A stretch of DNA of 64,000 nt, taken from Sphingomonas phyllosphaerae. GTDB lineage: Bacteria > Pseudomonadota > Alphaproteobacteria > Sphingomonadales > Sphingomonadaceae. The DNA lies in assembly GCA_036946405.1 (NCBI GenBank), contig JAQIJC010000001.1:627001-691000 (forward strand), given 5' to 3'. How positions within the stretch are numbered: the first letter of the stretch is position 1; each line of letters starts with the position of its first letter. Of the stretch, positions 36,090 to 46,395 are shown in pieces. The notes beneath the pieces are model-generated. The model was not told where the DNA came from. It searched no databases and saw only the letters and a list, made by a program, of their open reading frames with translations. Both the position numbers and the translations under genes were made by a program.

Positions 36090-37136
36090 ATGACCGATAG
36101 CGAGCAGCTGATCGAGACGCTCGACGCACGCGTGCGTCGCCGCGATTCGCGGCGTGCCTTCTTCACCGGCGCGCTGGGCGCCGCCGCCGCGGCCGCGACG
36201 CTGTCGGGCAATGCGCAGGCGCAGACCGCGACTCCCACCCCGTCGCCCTCGCCCACGCCGACATCTACCTTCACCGAGGTCGACGTGCTCAACTTCGCGC
36301 TGAACCTCGAATATCTCGAGGCGAATTACTACGCGTTCGCCGTTACCGGCAGCGGGCTGGCCGCCGCCGATATCAGCGGCGCGGTCGGCACCGCCGGGGC
36401 CGCCACCGGCGGGCGCGCAGTCGGGTTCAAGGACCCGATCGTCCAGCAATATGCGCAGGAAATCTATCAGGACGAGCTGGCGCACGTCCGCTTCCTGCGC
36501 GCGCAGTTCACCACATCCTCGCTCCTCGCGCAGCCCACGATCGATCTCGGCACCAGCGCGACCGGCGCGTTCAGCACGGCGGCGCGGGCGGCCGGGCTGG
36601 TCGGCAATGGCGTCGCCTTCGATCCGTATGCCTCGGATGAGAATTTCCTGCTCGGCGCCTATCTGTTCGAGGACGTCGGGGTCACCGCCTACAAGGGCGC
36701 GGCACCGGCACTCATCAACAGCAAGATCTATCTGGAGGCGGCAGCCGGCATCCTTGCGGTCGAGGCGTATCACGCCGCGATCATCCGCTCGGTGCTCTAT
36801 CGCAAGGGGCTGGAGACGCCCTCGCTTCAGCTGATCGAGGCGACCACCGGCATCTCAAAGGCACGCGACACGCTGGACGGCAATCCGACCGAGGATCTCG
36901 TCCGCGGCATCGGCCCGGTCGACGATAGCGGGCTGGCGACCGGCACGGTCGTCGACAATGGCGTCACGCTCGACGTGTCGAACATCGCACCGCTCAACAC
37001 TAACGGCATCGCCTTCAGCCGCACGCCGTTGCAGGTGCTCAACATCGTCTATCTCAACCAGGCGGCGGTGGCGAGCGGCGGCTTCTTCCCGGCCGGGGTG
37101 AACGGCAACATCAAGACGAGCGCGGCATCGGCCTGA
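36090..37136 (+). CDS. Exported ferritin-like domain protein (first of pair)
   Basis: Protein of 348 residues with a twin-arginine-type leader (RRDSRRAFFTGALGAAAA), a Thr/Pro-rich linker (ATPTPSPSPTPTS) and a Ferritin_2-type four-helix domain. Likely metal ligands are Glu in NLEYLEANYY (near residue 76), Glu/His in QDELAHV (near residue 133) and Glu/His in AVEAYHAAI. It is related to desiccation-associated ferritin-like proteins; the function is unproven. It probably forms an operon with the following paralogue (65-base gap). Confidence 0.85.
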   Translation: MTDSEQLIETLDARVRRRDSRRAFFTGALGAAAAAATLSGNAQAQTATPTPSPSPTPTSTFTEVDVLNFALNLEYLEANYYAFAVTGSGLAAADISGAVGTAGAATGGRAVGFKDPIVQQYAQEIYQDELAHVRFLRAQFTTSSLLAQPTIDLGTSATGAFSTAARAAGLVGNGVAFDPYASDENFLLGAYLFEDVGVTAYKGAAPALINSKIYLEAAAGILAVEAYHAAIIRSVLYRKGLETPSLQLIEATTGISKARDTLDGNPTEDLVRGIGPVDDSGLATGTVVDNGVTLDVSNIAPLNTNGIAFSRTPLQVLNIVYLNQAAVASGGFFPAGVNGNIKTSAASA

Positions 37137-37201
37137 CGCGAGACGGTGCCCACCGCCTCCCCCGCCTTTGCCCCCTACGCCCCGAACCAGGGAATGACGC
37201 C

Positions 37202-38266
37202 ATGATCAAGGATTCCGTTTTCGCCGCGCTCGAACTCGCCGAGGCCCGCCGGGCCGAGCGCCGTCGCTTCCTCAAGCTGGCCGGTGCCGGCACCGCCGCG
37301 GCCGGCGGTCTCGCGCTGCTGTCGGCGTGCGGCAGCGACAACAACAACAGCACCAGCCCCAGCCCGACTCCCACGCCGACGCCGACCCCCACCGGCGGCG
37401 TCACCAGTGACGTCGCCATCCTGCAACTGGCGCTCAACCTCGAATATCTCGAGGCGCAATTCTATTCCTTCGCCGCCTTCGGCCGGTCGCTCCCCGAAGC
37501 GAGCCTGACCGGCACCGTCGGCCAGCGCGGCGGCGTGACCGGCGGGCGCAAGGTGACCTTCTCCGACCCGATCATCGCCAGCTATGCGCGCGAGATCGCC
37601 GCCGACGAGCTGGCGCACGTCAATGCGCTGCGTGCGGTGATCACCTCGGTCAACGCCGCGCAGGTGATCCATCAACCCGCGATCAACATCGACGGCGGAA
37701 CCACCGGCGCCTTCACGCTCGCGGCGCGCAACGCCGGGATCATCGGTGCCAGCGACACCTTCGATCCCTATGCCGACGACAAGAGCTTCCTGCTTGCCGC
37801 CTATCTGTTCGAGGATGTCGGCGTCACCGCCTACAAGGGTGCATCGCCGCTCATCAGCAGCGCGATCTATCTGGAAGCGGCGGCCGGCATCCTTGCCGCC
37901 GAAGCCTATCACGCCGGGCTGATCCGCGCCGAACTCTACCGGATGGGGACGTTGGTGGCGGGCGCGTCGGACGCGATCACCAAGGCGAATGCGATCTCTG
38001 ATTATCGCGACAGTTTGGACGGGGTCGGCACCACCCTGCTCCCCAACCTCAACGAGCTGGACGAGGGTATCACCAAGACGGTCAACGGCGCGCAGGTCGC
38101 CAACATCGTCCCCGCCGACAGCAATGCGATCGCCTACAGCCGCACCACCTTCCAGGTCCACAACATCGCCTATCTGACCAAGGCGGCCGCGACCTCGGGC
38201 GGCTTCTTCCCGGCGGGCACGAACAACTCGATCGACACCCTGCGCAGCAGCGGCAATTTCGCCTGA
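37202..38266 (+). CDS. Ferritin-like domain lipoprotein (second of pair)
   Basis: Protein of 354 residues and a clear paralogue of its neighbour: it shares NLEYLEAQFYSF, DELAHVNALRA, LLAAYLFEDVGVTAYKGA and a SGGFFPAG end. The leader has RRRFLKLAG followed by the lipobox LLSACG, so it is likely Tat-exported and lipid-anchored. A (Thr-Pro)n spacer follows (residues 53-65). One copy is soluble and one anchored, an arrangement seen elsewhere in Sphingomonas. A strong terminator follows. Confidence 0.85.
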   Translation: MIKDSVFAALELAEARRAERRRFLKLAGAGTAAAGGLALLSACGSDNNNSTSPSPTPTPTPTPTGGVTSDVAILQLALNLEYLEAQFYSFAAFGRSLPEASLTGTVGQRGGVTGGRKVTFSDPIIASYAREIAADELAHVNALRAVITSVNAAQVIHQPAINIDGGTTGAFTLAARNAGIIGASDTFDPYADDKSFLLAAYLFEDVGVTAYKGASPLISSAIYLEAAAGILAAEAYHAGLIRAELYRMGTLVAGASDAITKANAISDYRDSLDGVGTTLLPNLNELDEGITKTVNGAQVANIVPADSNAIAYSRTTFQVHNIAYLTKAAATSGGFFPAGTNNSIDTLRSSGNFA

Positions 38267-38287
38267 CGCCAACGCTGATGTTGAACC

Positions 38288-38325
38288 GGGCCGCGCTCCG
38301 CATCGGTCGGAGCGTGGCCCTTTTT
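38288..38325 (+). terminator. Intrinsic terminator after the ferritin-like pair
   Basis: A thirteen-base-pair stem (38288-38300 with 38308-38320, one G-U pair) is followed by TTTTT at 38321-38325. It separates the ferritin-like operon from the thiC leader. Confidence 0.9.
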
Positions 38326-38362
38326 CGTTGGTATCGCGGCGCACGGGCGCGTATACCAGCCG

Positions 38363-40389
<2,027 letters not shown>

Positions 40390-40429
40390 CCATCGAGTCG
40401 CCGAATCGCTGATAGCGCTCCCCCCTAAA

Positions 40430-40547
40430 GGCTTGACAAAGTCAAGCCGATTCTCATAATCAGGGTACTCCCCCGAGGCTAAGCCTTCCACCCATGGTGA
40501 AAGGAGCCGCGTCCTAGCGGTGATCTCAATGATCTAACCTCGGGGGA
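40430..40547 (-). ncRNA. Candidate structured RNA following the DUF3800 gene
   Basis: Starting five bases after the DUF3800 stop codon, the reverse strand can form a closed multibranch fold. An outer perfect 10-bp helix (40538-40547 with 40469-40478) encloses a 9-bp hairpin (40484-40492/40496-40504), a 4-bp hairpin (40507-40510/40517-40520) and a 4-bp hairpin (40522-40525/40531-40534). Read as minus-strand RNA the 9-bp hairpin is fully paired with one U-G, whereas the plus strand has an A-C mismatch, so the minus strand is favoured. It ends with an 8-bp hairpin (40430-40448) and TTTA, a weak terminator. Structured RNAs near DUF3800 genes are known from comparative genomics. Confidence 0.5.
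40433..40460 (+). promoter_or_regulatory. Possible sigma-70 promoter reading toward the DUF3800 locus
   Basis: TTGACA (40433-40438), a 16-base spacer, and CATAAT (40455-40460) make a near-consensus promoter on the plus strand, with a start expected near 40467. It would transcribe the antisense of the RNA candidate and of the DUF3800 gene. TTGACA is also part of the 8-bp hairpin at 40430-40448, so the match may be accidental. Confidence 0.3.
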
Positions 40548-40552
40548 TGTCA

Positions 40553-41269
40553 TTAGCGCAGCTGCCTGTGCCACACGGTATATTTACCGTTCATAGCGGT
40601 ATCTCGCGTCACGTCTCTCACCCCGGCGCGGCGCATGATATGCCTTGCCAAATCTAGCTTGGCAGGCGAGGCATCACTTTTTTCATAGTGCTTGTTTACA
40701 CCATAGGCGAGCGATCCCAGTAGAAGATCTACAAGCTGAAGCAACGGAGTCTTCGCGGAATCTCGAAACTGACATCTTCTAAATGGCCAAGGCCGGCCAT
40801 CGTTATGTTTATGCCGGCCGTAATTTAAGATGCTCCTTAAATCATCGGGCTTTTGCTTGGTATCGCGAAGGTCGGGATAAAGGTAAAAAAATCCCGTCTT
40901 CTGTAGCCGGGCGCACTTGGTCGCTAAGTTATAGAGTTCTTTGTTGAACCCGATCTCGCGAGATCCGTCATTGAATTTAAGGTGGTTTAGCTGGGTGGTG
41001 TCGACCACAAGGCCGTGAAATTTTGCTTCTCGAAGGCACGCGTGATCAAAAAATTGATCTGCGTACCTTTTGTATGCCGCCAGCTTGGCATTTGAAACCT
41101 TCCCCCACTTCATCTCGCCGTGCGGCAACTCCGGAAGGCGGGCAGCCTGAAGGCAATCGTTAGCTACAATTACTTTCGAGGTCGGAACGACTATAGCTCC
41201 AAGAACCAAGTATCGATTCTTCGTTTGGCTACTTTCGTCGACGTAGATGTCCCAGTATTCTTCTGCCAC
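40553..41269 (-). CDS. DUF3800 domain protein
   Basis: Protein of about 238 residues with the DUF3800 start WDIYVDESSQTKNRYLVLGA, where the Asp and Glu are the first expected acidic residues of an RNase H-like fold. Later come FHGLVVDTTQ and the C-terminal acidic helix PLLQLVDLLLGSLAYGVNKH. Members are often found in accessory regions and with structured RNAs; the function is unknown. GTG 41269 is chosen because GAGG stands five bases before it; no ATG is near. The gene has distinctly lower GC and different codon use from its neighbours, indicating transfer. Confidence 0.85.
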   Translation of the reverse strand: MAEEYWDIYVDESSQTKNRYLVLGAIVVPTSKVIVANDCLQAARLPELPHGEMKWGKVSNAKLAAYKRYADQFFDHACLREAKFHGLVVDTTQLNHLKFNDGSREIGFNKELYNLATKCARLQKTGFFYLYPDLRDTKQKPDDLRSILNYGRHKHNDGRPWPFRRCQFRDSAKTPLLQLVDLLLGSLAYGVNKHYEKSDASPAKLDLARHIMRRAGVRDVTRDTAMNGKYTVWHRQLR

Positions 41270-41415
41270 CAACACCTCGACAGGCTGAGCAACCGATTAC
41301 GCGTCTAGCCTAGGTTTTCTGAAGCGCCGATCTAAGGCAAGTCTTTTCAGTGACAGTGCGGCATCATCGCTCTGTCTGATCGGTCTCTGTAAACAGCCTA
41401 TACCCTCCTCTACGC

Positions 41416-41631
41416 TCACTCATTGCAGATCGCGTCAGACGCCTGATCACGGACATCGGAGAAGTGCCAGGCACCCAAACGTTCTTCGATCGCGGCCCAC
41501 TCGCTTTCCGAAATCAACACCGCGCCCTCCCGACGGAAACGCGTGATCGCCAACGGCGCGCGATCGGCTACGACCTTATCGATCATCGCGTTCAAATTCG
41601 CGCGGGCTTCGGAATAGCTGACGGCGTTCAT
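41416..41631 (-). CDS. Orphan Phd/YefM-type antitoxin
   Basis: Protein of 71 residues with the YefM N-terminal DNA-binding pattern: AVSYSEARANLNAMIDKVV, APLAITRFRREGAVLISESEW. The C-terminal toxin-binding tail is short and unusual (AWHFSDVRDQASDAICNE). No YoeB/RelE-like toxin follows in the 140 bases before the DUF3800 gene. It is probably the remains of a toxin-antitoxin pair, or a solitary regulator. Start ATG 41631 is chosen to match family N-termini. Confidence 0.8.
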   Translation of the reverse strand: MNAVSYSEARANLNAMIDKVVADRAPLAITRFRREGAVLISESEWAAIEERLGAWHFSDVRDQASDAICNE

Positions 41632-41678
41632 GTCCACGAAACTGGACAGCGGTCCGCCGAGAGTCAACGCACCCCGAG

Positions 41679-43166
41679 TTACGACCCCAGCATCAACGCC
41701 GCCGTCGCCTTGGCACTCCCGACCACGCCCGGAATTCCCGCCCCCGGATGCGTCCCGGCCCCCACGAAGAACAAATTCGGAATCGCATCATCCCGGTTAT
41801 GCACCCGGAAATACGCACTCTGCGTCAGGATCGGCTCCAGCGAGAACGCGCTGCCCATGTGCGCGTTCAAATCATGCGCGAAGTCGGTCGGCGCATAGCT
41901 GAACTTGGTCACGATCCGGTCGTGAATGTCGGGGATCAGCCGCCGCCCGATCTCGTCGAGGATGCGCTTCTCGAGGATCGGCCGCACCGTCTCCCAGTCG
42001 CCGGTGAACTTGCCGAGGTGCGGCACCGGCGCCAGCGCGTAGAAGGTCGAATCGCCCTCGGGCGCCAACGACGGATCGGTGACCGTCGGATGGTGCAGGT
42101 ACAGCGAGAAATCCTCGCTCAACATCCCGTGCTCGTAGATGTCGTCGAGCAACCCCTTATAGCGCGGCCCGAACAGGATCATGTGGTGCGGGATGCCCGG
42201 CCACGTGCCCTTCACCCCGAAATGCACCACGAACAACGACGGCGAGTAGCGCTTGCGCTCCAGCCGCGCCGCGGTGCGCCGCGCCGCGCCCGATTCGGGC
42301 AGCAGGTCGCGATAGACGTGCATGATGTCGGCGTTGGCGGCGACCATATCGACCGGCTCGCGCCAGCCGCTCGCGGTCTCCACCGCGGTCACGCGGTCGC
42401 CGAGCGTCTCGATCTTGGTCACCGCGTCGCCGAGCCGCAGCGTGCCGCCCAGCCGTTCGAACAACGCGACCATCCCCGCGACCAGCCGGTTGGTCCCGCC
42501 ACGCGCGAACCACACCCCGCCGTCGCGCTCCAGCTTGTGGATCAGCGCATAGATCGCGCTGGTGGTCATCGGATTGCCGCCGACCAGCAAGGTATGGAAC
42601 GACAGCGCCTGCCGCAGCCGCTCGTCGGCCACGAACTTCGACACGATCGAATAGACCGAACGCCACGCCTGATATCTGGCCAGCGCCGGCGCCGCCTTCA
42701 CCATCGACGCAAAGTCGAGGAAGGCGACGGTACCCAGCTTCTCATACCCCTCGTGGTAAACGCCTGCGGCATAATCGAGGAACTGGCCGTAACCCGCGAC
42801 ATCGGCCGGGTTCAGCTTCGCGATCTCGGCGCGCAGCACGACATCGTCGTTGGTGTAATCGAAATTGGTCCCGTCGGGCCAGTTGAGCCGGTAGAAGGGC
42901 TGCACCGGGTCGAGCGTGACGTCGTCGGCCAGCTTCTGCCCCGACAGCGCCCACAATTCCTCCAGACACGCCGGATCGGTGATGACGGTCGGTCCGGCGT
43001 CGAAGGTGAAGCCGTCCTGCTGCCAATAATAGGCACGGCCACCAGGCTTGTCGCGCGACTCGACGATCGTCGTCGCCACCCCCGCCGATTGCAGCCGGAT
43101 CGCGAGCGCCAGCCCGCCAAAGCCCGCGCCGACCACCACCGCGCGCCGGGTCTGCGGGGGCGTCAT
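41679..43166 (-). CDS. crtI: Phytoene desaturase
   Basis: FAD-dependent desaturase of 495 residues that converts phytoene to lycopene. It has the N-terminal dinucleotide motif VVVGAGFGGLALAIRLQ, then KPGGRAYYWQQDGFTFDAGPT (residues 40-60), and the C-terminal signature NLFFVGAGTHPGAGIPGVVGSAK, typical of bacterial-type CrtI. ATG 43166 overlaps the crtY stop by four bases, so crtY-crtI is one operon. It uses the product of crtB at 23-24 kb. Confidence 0.95.
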   Translation of the reverse strand: MTPPQTRRAVVVGAGFGGLALAIRLQSAGVATTIVESRDKPGGRAYYWQQDGFTFDAGPTVITDPACLEELWALSGQKLADDVTLDPVQPFYRLNWPDGTNFDYTNDDVVLRAEIAKLNPADVAGYGQFLDYAAGVYHEGYEKLGTVAFLDFASMVKAAPALARYQAWRSVYSIVSKFVADERLRQALSFHTLLVGGNPMTTSAIYALIHKLERDGGVWFARGGTNRLVAGMVALFERLGGTLRLGDAVTKIETLGDRVTAVETASGWREPVDMVAANADIMHVYRDLLPESGAARRTAARLERKRYSPSLFVVHFGVKGTWPGIPHHMILFGPRYKGLLDDIYEHGMLSEDFSLYLHHPTVTDPSLAPEGDSTFYALAPVPHLGKFTGDWETVRPILEKRILDEIGRRLIPDIHDRIVTKFSYAPTDFAHDLNAHMGSAFSLEPILTQSAYFRVHNRDDAIPNLFFVGAGTHPGAGIPGVVGSAKATAALMLGS

Positions 43167-44320
43167 GCGCGGCCTCCCAGCGCCGCGATCGCGCGGCCGA
43201 CCGGCACCGGTGGCTTCCCCGATAGCACGCGCATCTTGTCGAGCCCGGTCGAGCGCGCGGCATAGAAACGCGCCACCAGCCCGGGCGACAGGCGATAGAA
43301 ACGCTCCAGCACGCGATAGCGCTGGTCGGGATCGGCGGCCTTGAACAGCATCAGGTCGAGCATCCGGTAGAAACCTCGTTGCCGCCACGAACGCGCGGCA
43401 TGGCGAAAAGTCAGGTCGTGCAGCGCATTCCCCGAAAGATCACGCTGATGGGCGATCAGCACCGCGATCCGGGCGGCATCGGGCAGCGAATAGCCGGTCG
43501 TCGGATGGAACAATCCGGCGCGCACCCCGGCCTTGGCGACCTTCGGGCCGGTGGACTGCCAATAGGCGTCGAAGTCGCCCCCGCTCACCACCGGCAACAC
43601 GCCGCGCTCGCGGTGGATCACCTCCGCCTGCCAGCCCCGCTCGCGCACATAATCGCCAATCCGCGCCGCGATCGTCGCGTCGTCCAGCACCGGCGTATCG
43701 CTGTAATAAGTGTCCTCGACCAGCAAGGTGTCCGGGGTGAACGGCAGCAGATAGACGAAGCGATAGCCGTCGAGTTGCGGCACCGTCGCGTCCATCACCA
43801 CCGGGCGCGTCACGCCGTGCCCGCCCGCCACGCGCAATTCGTGCCCGACGAACTTCTGCCACCCGCCGGTCAGCAGCGACAGGTCGCCGACGCCGCGTGC
43901 GTCGATCACGCCGGTGGCGCTCAGCCGGTCGCCATCCGCCAGCACCACCGCGGTCGGGCTGCACGCCAGCACCGAGCGGCCCGTCATCACCGCGCGTTTC
44001 GGCAGGATCCTGCGCACCTGCGCATCGAGCGCGGCGGAGCGGAGCGTATAATAAGGCTGCGCCAGCGTCCGCGCATGGCCGGGAAATCGCACGTCATAGT
44101 CGGGCCAGCCGTGCGCGATCAGCGGCGCGACCAGCGCCTGCTCGGCCCCGTGCAGGTCCGCGCCGAAGAACGACCAGAAATGATTGCCGCCAATCGCGTC
44201 GCCGGCCTCGACCAGCCGCACGTCCATGCCCGGATGTCGCGCCTGTACCGCCAGCGCGATCAGCGCACCGGACAGGCCGCCGCCGACGATCGCAAGGTCG
44301 CATTTGTGGGTGGCGGGCAT
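43163..44320 (-). CDS. crtY: Lycopene beta-cyclase
   Basis: Flavoprotein of 385 residues that closes the ends of lycopene to give beta-carotene. It has the dinucleotide motif LAIVGGGLSGALIAL (residues 9-23), GGNHFWSFFG (near residue 43), YRFVYLLPFTPDTLLVEDTYYSD (near residue 187) and FHPTTGYSLPDAARIA (near residue 271), all CrtY signatures. The start ATG has the divergent peroxiredoxin gene about 110 bases away. Hydroxylases for xanthophylls are not in this window. Confidence 0.94.
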   Translation of the reverse strand: MPATHKCDLAIVGGGLSGALIALAVQARHPGMDVRLVEAGDAIGGNHFWSFFGADLHGAEQALVAPLIAHGWPDYDVRFPGHARTLAQPYYTLRSAALDAQVRRILPKRAVMTGRSVLACSPTAVVLADGDRLSATGVIDARGVGDLSLLTGGWQKFVGHELRVAGGHGVTRPVVMDATVPQLDGYRFVYLLPFTPDTLLVEDTYYSDTPVLDDATIAARIGDYVRERGWQAEVIHRERGVLPVVSGGDFDAYWQSTGPKVAKAGVRAGLFHPTTGYSLPDAARIAVLIAHQRDLSGNALHDLTFRHAARSWRQRGFYRMLDLMLFKAADPDQRYRVLERFYRLSPGLVARFYAARSTGLDKMRVLSGKPPVPVGRAIAALGGRA

Positions 44321-44432
44321 GACGCTTGCGCTATCCTATTGCCGGGCGTTGCGGAAGCCCGGCGCAGGGTGGCGGAACCCGCGGGCGATGATATGGCTTG
44401 TCGATCACCTTCCTCCTTTCGGAGTCGTCCCG

Positions 44433-44966
44433 ATGCGTCGTCTGCTCGCTGCCGTCACTGCCCTGACCCTCGCCGCTCCCGCTGCCGCGACGCTCGCGCC
44501 CGGTGCGAAGGCGCCCGACTTCTCCACCCGCGGCGCGATCGCGGGCAAGGTGGTGCCGGTGCGGCTGTCCGAACAGCTCAAGCGCGGCCCGGTCGTGCTA
44601 TACTTCTTCCCCGCCGCCTTCACCGGCGGCTGTAATGCCGAGGCGCGCGCCTTTGCCGAGAAGGTCGACGCGTTCCGCGCTGCGGGTGCGACGGTGATCG
44701 GCATGTCGGCGGACAACGTCCCCGACCTGCAACGCTTCTCGTCGAGCGAGTGCGCGGGCAAGTTCGCGGTCGCCAGCGCCGGGCCGAAGGTCGTCGCCGG
44801 CTATGACGTCGCGCTCGGCCGCGAGATCAAGGGGCGGCAGGTCACCAGCCGCACCAGCTATGTCATCGGTCGTGACGGGCGAATCGCCTCGGTCTGGTCG
44901 GACATGAATCCCGCCGAGCACGTCACGCGCTCGCTGGAGGCGGTGCACAAGCTCACGGGTCGCTAG
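44433..44966 (+). CDS. Exported BCP-like peroxiredoxin
   Basis: Protein of 177 residues with a signal peptide (MRRLLAAVTALTLAAPAAA) and an AhpC/TSA thioredoxin fold. The peroxidatic Cys is in FFPAAFTGGCNAEARAF (near residue 68). Family members usually have T-P-x-C-T-x-E here, so GGCNAE is a variant. A second Cys in SSSECAGKF (near residue 109) could be the resolving residue. It is likely a periplasmic peroxide-reducing enzyme. It is divergent from crtY, which fits protection against oxidants but does not prove a link. Confidence 0.85.
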   Translation: MRRLLAAVTALTLAAPAAATLAPGAKAPDFSTRGAIAGKVVPVRLSEQLKRGPVVLYFFPAAFTGGCNAEARAFAEKVDAFRAAGATVIGMSADNVPDLQRFSSSECAGKFAVASAGPKVVAGYDVALGREIKGRQVTSRTSYVIGRDGRIASVWSDMNPAEHVTRSLEAVHKLTGR

Positions 44967-44990
44967 GGCGGATCGATACTGATGGTTGCC

Positions 44991-45140
44991 TTCCCTGCCC
45001 TCGCCCCTCGCAGGGGGGAGAGGGTTGCGCAGACTTGGGCTTTGCGTAGCAAAGTCTTGGTCGGAGCTGGGTGAGGGGTGGCGCTCGCGCAAGCGGGCGC
45101 GCGAGCCTTCGGCTCGCTCGCCCCCTCACCCAAGCAGGAC
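44991..45140. repeat. Complex palindromic repeat between peroxiredoxin and diguanylate cyclase
   Basis: Several nested inverted repeats: CCCTCGCCCCTCGCAGGGGGGAGAGGG, GACTTGGGCTTTGCGTAGCAAAGTC, and GGGTGAGGGG (about 45070) with its inverse CCCCTCACCC (45122-45131). This is a third type of intergenic repeat in the window. The 265-base gap holds no gene. Confidence 0.7.
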
Positions 45141-45231
45141 ACCACCATGACGGTCGATCGTCCCTAAAAGCCTTCGGTTATCATATCTTAGTAGTTGCCG
45201 CCTACATCTTCGATCCCAGGATTGGGGCGAG

Positions 45232-46296
45232 ATGGGGCGGGTGATGGCGAGCAGGGCGGTCGATATCGGGCAAGCGAACGGGGGGGATCGCCTGTTCGCC
45301 CGGATCGGCGCCTTCCTCGCGGCGCACCGGCTCAGCCCGGATCCGGCGCATTACGCCTTTGCCTATGAGGTCGTCGCCAATGCGAGCGGCCTGATCGCGC
45401 AGCGTGTCGCCGCCCTCACAGACGGCGGGGTGCGCCTGACCAGCCAGGATATCGAAAGCCTGGGAGGCGCGACCAGCGCCGGCGCACCGATCGGCGATGT
45501 CGCAGCGGACGATTCGGCGATGAGCGGCGATGTCGACGCACAACAGGCGTTGCTGGAACGGATGATGTTCCAGCTCGATGGCTTCGGCGATGCGATGCGG
45601 ATCGTCCATGCCGAAGCGAACGACTTCGGCCGCGACCTGCAACGCTCGGCCGATACGATGCGCGACATGGGGGCGGAGGCGGGGATCGAGGCGATCACCC
45701 AGCTGACCGCCGACATGATCGGCCGCGTGCAGCGCGCCGAATCGAAGCTCGACTCGGCGCTGCGCGAAACCGAGGAGTTGCGCACTGCGCTCGACGAGGC
45801 GCGCGGCTCTGCACGGACCGATCCGCTCACCGACCTGCCGAATCGTCGCGCGTTCGACGAGGCGTTCGCCGCGCTGCATCGCGACACGCCGGTGACGGTG
45901 GCGATCTGCGACATCGATCACTTCAAGCGCGTCAACGACAATTTCGGCCATGCGGTCGGCGACCGGGTGATCCGCATGGTCGCGCAGACGCTGGCGACCG
46001 AAAAGGGCGCGATGGTCGCGCGCTACGGCGGCGAGGAATTCGCCATGCTGTTCGAGAACGTCGCGATCGACGACGCCGCGCGCGCGATCGAGCGTGTCCG
46101 CCACACGATCTCGGAACGTCGCCCGCGGGTTCGCGAAACCGGCGAGTCGATCGGCACCATCTCCTTCTCGGCCGGGGTGGCCGAGGGGCGCGTCGGCGAA
46201 GGGCGCGCGGCGTTGATGGCGCGCGCCGACGCCGCGCTGTACCGCGCCAAGGATCAGGGGCGCGCGCGGACGATCACATCGGACACCACGCCGTAA
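45232..46296 (+). CDS. GGDEF-domain diguanylate cyclase
   Basis: Protein of 354 residues with no membrane segment. The N-terminal 160 residues are helical and Ala/Asp-rich. The coiled linker (AESKLDSALRETEELRTAL) leads into a GGDEF domain with DPLTDLPNRRAFDEAF (near residue 199), DIDHFKRVNDNFGHAVGD and active site RYGGEEFAML (near residue 265). The GGEEF form is catalytically competent. The inhibitory RxxD site five residues before it is not present. It is predicted to make cyclic di-GMP in the cytoplasm; the input signal is unknown. ATG 45244 is an alternative start. Confidence 0.92.
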   Translation: MGRVMASRAVDIGQANGGDRLFARIGAFLAAHRLSPDPAHYAFAYEVVANASGLIAQRVAALTDGGVRLTSQDIESLGGATSAGAPIGDVAADDSAMSGDVDAQQALLERMMFQLDGFGDAMRIVHAEANDFGRDLQRSADTMRDMGAEAGIEAITQLTADMIGRVQRAESKLDSALRETEELRTALDEARGSARTDPLTDLPNRRAFDEAFAALHRDTPVTVAICDIDHFKRVNDNFGHAVGDRVIRMVAQTLATEKGAMVARYGGEEFAMLFENVAIDDAARAIERVRHTISERRPRVRETGESIGTISFSAGVAEGRVGEGRAALMARADAALYRAKDQGRARTITSDTTP

Positions 46297-46379
46297 TCTG
46301 GCGCATCCCGCCGGCCGGGACTGGCGTATCGCGCCAACTGCGCCGGCGAACCGCGCCGCTCCCCTCTGTGGACGCATTT

Positions 46380-46395
46380 TGGCACGGGTCCTGCA
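46380..46395 (+). promoter_or_regulatory. Sigma-54 promoter
   Basis: TGGCACGGGTCCTGCA has GG and GC elements exactly 12 bases apart and matches the RpoN consensus TGGCAC-N5-TTGCA at all but one position. Transcription should start near 46406. A perfect hairpin GGCCGG-N5-CCGGCC (46410-46426) would lie at the 5' end of the transcript, before the ribosome binding site AGGGAG. Confidence 0.72.

Noticed and set aside
37366..37395. Short tandem repeat coding (Thr-Pro)n, considered as a CRISPR-like or regulatory repeat
   Set aside because: It is the coding sequence of a linker after the lipobox; a similar linker is in the neighbouring paralogue. No CRISPR array was seen anywhere in the window.
40820..40842. 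TTAA-N8-TTAA inside the DUF3800 gene as a CtrA site
   Set aside because: The spacing is eight rather than seven bases, and it lies inside a coding region.
41364..41423. 19-codon frame overlapping the antitoxin stop, as a possible toxin
   Set aside because: Too short, with no YoeB/RelE motif; only chance coding is supported.
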